Origin: an uncultured Pelagibacteraceae bacterium
GTDB lineage: Bacteria; Pseudomonadota; Alphaproteobacteria; Pelagibacterales; Pelagibacteraceae
Reading direction: 5' to 3'
Assembly (NCBI GenBank): GCA_902522915.1
Contig: CABYXQ010000002.1
Span: 1-57,315 of the forward strand
DNA length: 57,315 bases
Program-made: the position numbers and the translations under genes
Shown here: positions 52,939 through 57,315 of the stretch, in pieces
Position numbering within the stretch: the stretch's first letter is position 1
How the letters are laid out: each line of letters begins with the position of its first letter
Notes under the pieces: generated by a model
Told to the model about the DNA's origin: nothing
The model's input: the letters and a program-made list of their open reading frames with translations, nothing else
The model's database searches: none

Positions 52939-53712
52939 ATGGAAATTAATATCAATTGTGATTTAGGGGAAAAATCAAAACACCATTCTAATAAGAATGA
53001 TCCAGATTTACTTGATATAGTGAATTCTGCTAATGTCGCATGCGGCTTTCATGCAGGTGATGTTGAGACAATGCATCAGGTTGTTCAAATTTCCAAAAAA
53101 AATGGTGTGAGTGTTGGGGCTCATCCTTCTTTTAATGATCCTGAAAATTTTGGAAGAGAAAGAATGAATTTATCATCTTTAGAAATTAAAAAGTTAATTT
53201 TTGATCAGTATGATATTTTGCAGAAGATCTCAGTACAATATGGAAGAAATGTAACGCATATAAAACCTCATGGTGCTTTAAATAATATGGCTTGTGAAGA
53301 TATAGAGCTAGCAACTACTTTAGCTAGTGCAATAAATGACATCAGTAAAGATTTAATTTATTTAGTACCAACTGGTTCAAAAATGGAAATAGCCGCTAAG
53401 AAATTTAATATGAAAATAGCATGCGAAATTTTCGCAGATAGAAATTATGAAGATGACGGAAATTTAGTATCTAGAAAAAAACCTCATGCATTAATAATTG
53501 ATCCTGAGCAGGCCAAAAAACATGTATTAAGTATGGTAAAAAATCAGTCACTTAATTGTCACAGTGGAAAGCAAATACCTTGTGAAATTGACTCTGTATG
53601 CATACATGGTGATAATGAAAGTTCATTAGCTACCGCAAAATCTATTAGAGATAATTTGGCAAATAATGGACTAAAATTAAAACCTTTAAACTTAATGGAG
53701 AAATTTATCTAA
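52939..53712 (+). CDS. pxpA: 5-oxoprolinase subunit A (LamB/YcsF family)
   Basis: 257 residues. Opening 'MEININCDLGEKSKHHSN' and 'NVACGFHAGDVETMHQVV', 'VGAHPSFNDPENFGRERM' and 'VTHIKPHGALNNMA' are diagnostic. The ATG at 52939 is used; longer reading frames to 52774 would run antisense through pxpB and add sequence foreign to the family. It partners with pxpB/pxpC in ATP-driven cleavage of 5-oxoproline. Its stop TAA shares a base with the next ATG. Confidence 0.94.
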   Translation: MEININCDLGEKSKHHSNKNDPDLLDIVNSANVACGFHAGDVETMHQVVQISKKNGVSVGAHPSFNDPENFGRERMNLSSLEIKKLIFDQYDILQKISVQYGRNVTHIKPHGALNNMACEDIELATTLASAINDISKDLIYLVPTGSKMEIAAKKFNMKIACEIFADRNYEDDGNLVSRKKPHALIIDPEQAKKHVLSMVKNQSLNCHSGKQIPCEIDSVCIHGDNESSLATAKSIRDNLANNGLKLKPLNLMEKFI

Positions 53713-54203
53713 TGATAAAAAAATATTTAATTACATCTTTTTTAATTATGTTGTTTTCTGTGCAGTCCAATGCTGCTGGTACAAGTGATAGCGGTTCGTC
53801 AAAAGTTAAATCTAATTATGATAAAGCTGTTGTGCTTATTAAATCTGCAAAAAAATATGAAAAAAAAGGAAAAACTGAGAAAGCAATTAAAAGATATAAA
53901 AAAGCACAAAAATTATTAATTGTTTCAAATAAAAAAAAACCACTACAGGCTGACACTCTAAATTATTTAGGTTTTACAACTAGAAAACTTGGTGATTATG
54001 AGAATGGTGAAAAATATTATTTACTTGGATTAGAAATTGAACCAAAACATATTGGAATAAATGAATATTTGGGTGAATTATATGTAGCTACTAATAGAAT
54101 AGATCTTGCAAAAGAAAGATTAAAAATATTAGAAAACTGTAAATGTGAAGAGTACAATGAATTAAAAGAAATTATTGCAGGAACAAAAAAATCTAAATAT
54201 TAA
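53712..54203 (+). CDS. Periplasmic TPR-repeat protein
   Basis: 163 residues. Signal peptide ends around 'VQSNAAGT' (residue 21). The rest forms helical pairs of tetratricopeptide type, for example '[20 protein letters not shown]' and '[20 protein letters not shown]'. A conserved two-cysteine 'CKCEE' lies near residue 147. It is placed between pxpA and the DUF1445 gene with a 1-base overlap on one side and a 5-base gap on the other. Its link with 5-oxoproline metabolism is only positional. Confidence 0.78.
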   Translation: MIKKYLITSFLIMLFSVQSNAAGTSDSGSSKVKSNYDKAVVLIKSAKKYEKKGKTEKAIKRYKKAQKLLIVSNKKKPLQADTLNYLGFTTRKLGDYENGEKYYLLGLEIEPKHIGINEYLGELYVATNRIDLAKERLKILENCKCEEYNELKEIIAGTKKSKY

Positions 54204-54208
54204 ATCAT

Positions 54209-54994
54209 ATGCTTGATATCCAAGATCCAAATGAAGCAAGAAAGGTCATAAGAGAAAATAAATATAAAGATCAAACAGCTGGATCTTCTAATAAGTACGT
54301 TCAAGGTAACCTTTGTATTCTTCCAAGTAAATATGCAATGGATTTTGCATCTTTTTGTCAAAAAAATCCTAAACCTTGTCCACTTATTGGTTTTGGCACT
54401 AAAGGTGATCCATCACTAAAAGACTTAGGTGATATAGATATAAGAACTGATGTGCCCCAGTATAGAGTTTGGGAAAAAGGAAAACTAGTAGATGAACCAT
54501 ATGACATCAAAAAATATTGGAATGATGATTTAACAACATTTGTTTTGGGATGCTCTATGTCATTTGAACTACCCTTAATAGAAGCTGGGATACCAATTCA
54601 ACATATAGAAAATAATACCATTGTACCAATGTATCAAACTTCAATCGATTGCGAGCCAGCTGGTCAGTTTTCAGGAAAACTCGTTGTATCAATGAGACCT
54701 CTAAATTCAAAAGATGCAATTAAATCAATACAAATTAGTTCTAGGTTTCCAGCTGTTCATGGGGCACCCATTCATTTAGGGGATCCTAGTGAAATTGGAA
54801 TTAAAGATATAATGAAACCTGAATATGGAGACGCTCCAAGAATATTAAAGAACGATGAAATACCAGTTTTTTGGGCTTGTGGAGTAACACCTCAATCTGT
54901 TCTTGAAAATTCAAAACCAGATTTTTGTATTACGCATAGTCCAGGTAAAATGCTTATAACAGATAAGTTAAATAACGAATTAGCAGCTATATAA
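54209..54994 (+). CDS. DUF1445 family protein (YcsI-like; putative D-glutamate cyclase/hydro-lyase)
   Basis: 261 residues. '[20 protein letters not shown]' and '[20 protein letters not shown]' are the YcsI/DUF1445 signature; '[20 protein letters not shown]' and '[20 protein letters not shown]' follow. Mammalian relatives convert D-glutamate to 5-oxo-D-proline. In B. subtilis the homologue ycsI is clustered with ycsF and kipIA, the same families as here, so the association is old. The stop is flush with the convergent livF stop. Confidence 0.88.
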   Translation: MLDIQDPNEARKVIRENKYKDQTAGSSNKYVQGNLCILPSKYAMDFASFCQKNPKPCPLIGFGTKGDPSLKDLGDIDIRTDVPQYRVWEKGKLVDEPYDIKKYWNDDLTTFVLGCSMSFELPLIEAGIPIQHIENNTIVPMYQTSIDCEPAGQFSGKLVVSMRPLNSKDAIKSIQISSRFPAVHGAPIHLGDPSEIGIKDIMKPEYGDAPRILKNDEIPVFWACGVTPQSVLENSKPDFCITHSPGKMLITDKLNNELAAI

Positions 54995-55705
54995 TTAATT
55001 TCCCAAAAAAACTTTTGTAACTTTTTCATTATCAATTAAATCTTTAGATTTGCCATCAATAACTAATCTACCACTTTCGAGCACATACCCTCTATCAGCC
55101 ATACTTAAAGCTAATCTAACATTTTGTTCTACAAATAGAATTGATATACCCTCATTAACTATATTTTTAAAAATCTTAATTAGATCTTTCATTACTAAAG
55201 GTGAAAGACCCAAAAAAGGTTCATCAACCATTAAAAGTTTTGGAAGGCCCATCATGCCTCTTGCAATTGCTAACATTTGTTGTTCACCACCTGACATTGT
55301 TCGAGCAAGTTGGCTTGATCTGCTCTCTAATTTAGGAAATATTTTATAAATTTTATCTAAAGAAGTAGACAATTGTTCTTTTGCTTGAGGATGCCACGCA
55401 CCTAATAAAAGATTTTGCATAACAGTTAAATGAGGAAATACTCTTCTTCTTTCAAGAACATGTGAAATTCCAAGTTGAGTTCTTTTAAATGTTGGTATCT
55501 CAGAAATTGAGTTATTATTAAAATAAATACTTCCTTTTCTATGATGAACTAAGTTACTAATCGTATTTAAAATAGTACTTTTTCCAGAACCATTAGGTCC
55601 TAAAAGAGCGACCATTTCAGCTTTTTTTACGTTAATTGAAACGTCCCAAATCACTTGAAAATCATCATATAAAACATCAATATTTTTTACATCAAGCAGC
55701 ATCAA
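54995..55705 (-). CDS. livF: Branched-chain amino acid ABC transporter ATP-binding protein LivF
   Basis: 236 residues. Walker A 'GPNGSGKST', signature 'TMSGGEQQMLAIARGMM' and Walker B 'LLMVDEPFLGLSP'. The 'RRVFPHLTVMQNLLLGAW' stretch is typical of LivF, which pairs with LivG as the ATPase heterodimer. It overlaps livG by 14 bases. The true ligand of HAAT systems in this lineage may not be leucine; urea, amides and other amino acids are known for the family. Confidence 0.9.
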   Translation of the reverse strand: MMLLDVKNIDVLYDDFQVIWDVSINVKKAEMVALLGPNGSGKSTILNTISNLVHHRKGSIYFNNNSISEIPTFKRTQLGISHVLERRRVFPHLTVMQNLLLGAWHPQAKEQLSTSLDKIYKIFPKLESRSSQLARTMSGGEQQMLAIARGMMGLPKLLMVDEPFLGLSPLVMKDLIKIFKNIVNEGISILFVEQNVRLALSMADRGYVLESGRLVIDGKSKDLIDNEKVTKVFLGN

Positions 55706-56414
55706 AAGTTCCTAGGTATGAGTCTATTACTTGTTTATTATTTTGAATTTCTTTAGGTGAACCAAATGCAATTCTTTGTCCTTGATCTAAAGCTAGAACG
55801 CTATCTGAAATTTCCATTATAATATTAATATTGTGTTCAATTGTAACAATAGTTACTCCAGATTTTCTAAGTTTTTTTATTAGTTCCACTAAACCAGGTA
55901 TAGTTTTTTGATCAACTCCTCCAGTTACCTCATCCATTAAAAGTAATTTTGGTTCAATAGCCATTGCTCTTGCCATTTCCAATCTTTTTCTTTGTCCTGT
56001 AGATAGCTCTCTTGCAAAATGATGTCGTTTTTCAACCAAATCAACAAAATCAATTATTTCTAAAGCTTTGTCTCTTGCTTTTTTGATATTTTTTTCTTTT
56101 ACAAAAGAACCGATCATAACATTTTCAAGTAAAGTTTGATCTGCAAATGGCTTTAATTTTTGAAAAGTTCTTCCTACGCCTAGGCTACTTATTTTATCGG
56201 GACTTAACCCAAAAATATCTTTATTAAAAAATTTCACATTACCTTGATCTGCTTTTGTGTAGCCCGTAATTAAATCAAATAACGTTGACTTTCCTGCTCC
56301 ATTTGGTCCAATAACTCCTAGAATAGTACCCTCATCTACCTTAAATGAAATATTATCATTTGCTTTAATTCCACCAAAGGATCTACTTAAATTTTCAACT
56401 GACAATATCGTCAT
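55692..56414 (-). CDS. livG: Branched-chain amino acid ABC transporter ATP-binding protein LivG
   Basis: 240 residues. 'SRSFGGIKANDNISFKVDEG', Walker A 'GPNGAGKST', 'GVGRTFQKLKPF', signature 'LSTGQRKRLEMARAM' and Walker B 'LLLMDEVTGGVDQ'. The Walker B context here is DEVTGG where most LivG proteins read DEPAAG, a small departure. It overlaps livM by 4 bases and livF by 14. Confidence 0.9.
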   Translation of the reverse strand: MTILSVENLSRSFGGIKANDNISFKVDEGTILGVIGPNGAGKSTLFDLITGYTKADQGNVKFFNKDIFGLSPDKISSLGVGRTFQKLKPFADQTLLENVMIGSFVKEKNIKKARDKALEIIDFVDLVEKRHHFARELSTGQRKRLEMARAMAIEPKLLLMDEVTGGVDQKTIPGLVELIKKLRKSGVTIVTIEHNINIIMEISDSVLALDQGQRIAFGSPKEIQNNKQVIDSYLGTFDAA

Positions 56415-57315
56415 CTATGTTTTTTCCTTTCTAAAATATCTTTTGGAACAAACGATATGAGTCCATCCGGTCTGAAAATACAAATTATCATTAAAATTAA
56501 TCCATAGAGAATTAAGTCAACAGCGCCTCCTGTGCCTCCTAAATAAATTCTTGAATATTCAGAAATAGGAATAAGAATTGCTGCACCTATGATTGGTCCC
56601 CAAACATTTCCTATTCCACCAAGTACAGTAATCAATAAAACTATTATTGATATCTCAATATTAAAAACTCTATCTGGATCAATAATTAAAATATATTGGG
56701 CAAATAAACTTCCCATTGGGGTCATTATCATGGCTGATATCACATAAGCTATAATTTTATAATTTGAAACATTTATACACAAACTTGAGGCTGCTTGTGG
56801 ATCATCTCTTACTGCCCTTAACCTATATCCTAACTTTGATCTACTTAAGATCCATACTAAAAAAAATGTAATTATAAAAAAAACTAAAAAAATATAATAG
56901 TAAGGAACTTTACTACTATGAAATTGTAAAGCTAACCATGAGTCTTTTGAGGTCATTGGTACCCAAAGACCAGATGCTGCACCCACTAAATCCCACCTCT
57001 GAAAAACTACCTGAAAACTAATACCTATTAATAGAGTTGCAATTGCAAAATAATGTCCACTTAACCTCAACATTGGTACTCCAATTAAAATTGCAAATAT
57101 TCCTGAAATTAAAATTCCAAATGGCATGCTAACCCAAGGAGAAATTCCATATTGAATATAAAAAAATGATGTTGCATAAGCTCCTATTCCAAAAAAAGCT
57201 CCGTGACCTAAGCTAATTTGTCCAGAAAATCCTGCTATTACATTCCATGACTGAGCCATAACAGCATGCATAAAAATCATTATAAATAAATGAAGATAAA
57301 AAGAATTTAGTCCAA
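56411..57315 (-). CDS. livM: Branched-chain amino acid ABC transporter permease LivM, 5' end outside window
   Basis: The frame is still open at base 57315, where the residues read GLNSFYLHLFIMIF before the internal Met at 57280, so the true start lies outside. 'QSWNVIAGFSGQISLGHGAF' and 'LGYRLRAVRDDPQAASSLCI' are the LivM signatures; the rest is six to eight helices ending in 'RPDGLISFVPKD'. livH and the binding protein, if present, should lie to the right of the window. Confidence 0.9.
   Translation of the reverse strand, partial: GLNSFYLHLFIMIFMHAVMAQSWNVIAGFSGQISLGHGAFFGIGAYATSFFYIQYGISPWVSMPFGILISGIFAILIGVPMLRLSGHYFAIATLLIGISFQVVFQRWDLVGAASGLWVPMTSKDSWLALQFHSSKVPYYYIFLVFFIITFFLVWILSRSKLGYRLRAVRDDPQAASSLCINVSNYKIIAYVISAMIMTPMGSLFAQYILIIDPDRVFNIEISIIVLLITVLGGIGNVWGPIIGAAILIPISEYSRIYLGGTGGAVDLILYGLILMIICIFRPDGLISFVPKDILERKKHR

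Noticed and set aside
1-57315. tRNA, rRNA, CRISPR, insertion sequence or phage integrase
   Set aside because: No T-loop-like GTTCRANNC in a cloverleaf setting, no regular spaced repeats and no transposase or integrase motifs were seen on either strand.

Overview
The window reads as a piece of a streamlined marine alphaproteobacterial chromosome of the SAR11 (Pelagibacterales) type. The sequence is very A+T rich, arginine is coded almost entirely by AGA, and genes overlap or abut. Intergenic space is nearly absent, and no insertion sequence, CRISPR array, tRNA or rRNA was seen. The gene set fits this group: glycine-riboswitch-controlled glycine cleavage, ABC and TRAP osmolyte/organic-acid uptake, proteobacterial/plant-type GshA, NAD-dependent formate dehydrogenase, a PhyH dioxygenase and several DMT (EamA) transporters. 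Family calls come from recognised motifs; no database search was possible.

Layout. 1-4811 (+): lptD (5' end outside the window), surA, pdxA, rsmA. 4800-7389 (-): gmk, acpP, fabG, fabD. 7477-10051 (+): rpsF, rpsR, rplI, dnaB. 10073-19464 (+): RND/MMPL exporter, cvpA, purF, an HD-domain protein resembling diiron oxygenases, gshA, gshB, a DMT transporter and an MFS transporter. 19474-22543 (-): an ehuBCDA-type ectoine/amino-acid ABC transporter. 22645-24277: a MOSC protein diverging from a PhyH dioxygenase. 24332-27271 (-): a TRAP transporter whose base composition and codon use differ from everything around it, followed by an aldehyde dehydrogenase (27396-28877).

28878-30375 is the least ordinary stretch. 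A decayed copy and an intact copy of a small gene, each with similar upstream sequence, surround two divergent small lipoprotein genes. A 28-bp direct repeat flanks the lipoprotein pair. 30377-35387 (-): mobA, moeA, DMT transporter, glycine amidinotransferase-like enzyme and threonine aldolase. 35431-39784 (+): IscU/SufU-like protein, HPP membrane protein, formate dehydrogenase, selO and an FkbM methyltransferase. 39785-45893: a DAO-type oxidase, TspO, SDR, DUF3833 lipoprotein, cyclopropane synthase-like methyltransferase, DUF1365 and a COG2907 flavoprotein, probably a lipid-modification locus. 45904-50402 (-): gcvTHP behind a tandem glycine riboswitch. 50421-54994: DMT transporter, pxpC and pxpB diverging from pxpA, then a TPR protein and a DUF1445 D-glutamate-cyclase-like protein. 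54995-57315 (-): livF, livG and livM (5' end outside the window).

How the genes fit together. Three themes recur. The first is glycine and one-carbon supply: threonine aldolase, amidinotransferase, DAO oxidase, riboswitched GCV and formate dehydrogenase. The second is glutathione/5-oxoproline turnover: gshAB, pxpABC and DUF1445. The third is scavenging by high-affinity transporters, where RNA hairpins lie just after the binding-protein genes and probably set a high ratio of binding protein to permease. The best candidates for new biology are the small-gene/lipoprotein locus at 29-30.4 kb, the orphan HD oxygenase-like gene at 14.5 kb, and the AGAT-aldolase-DMT unit.
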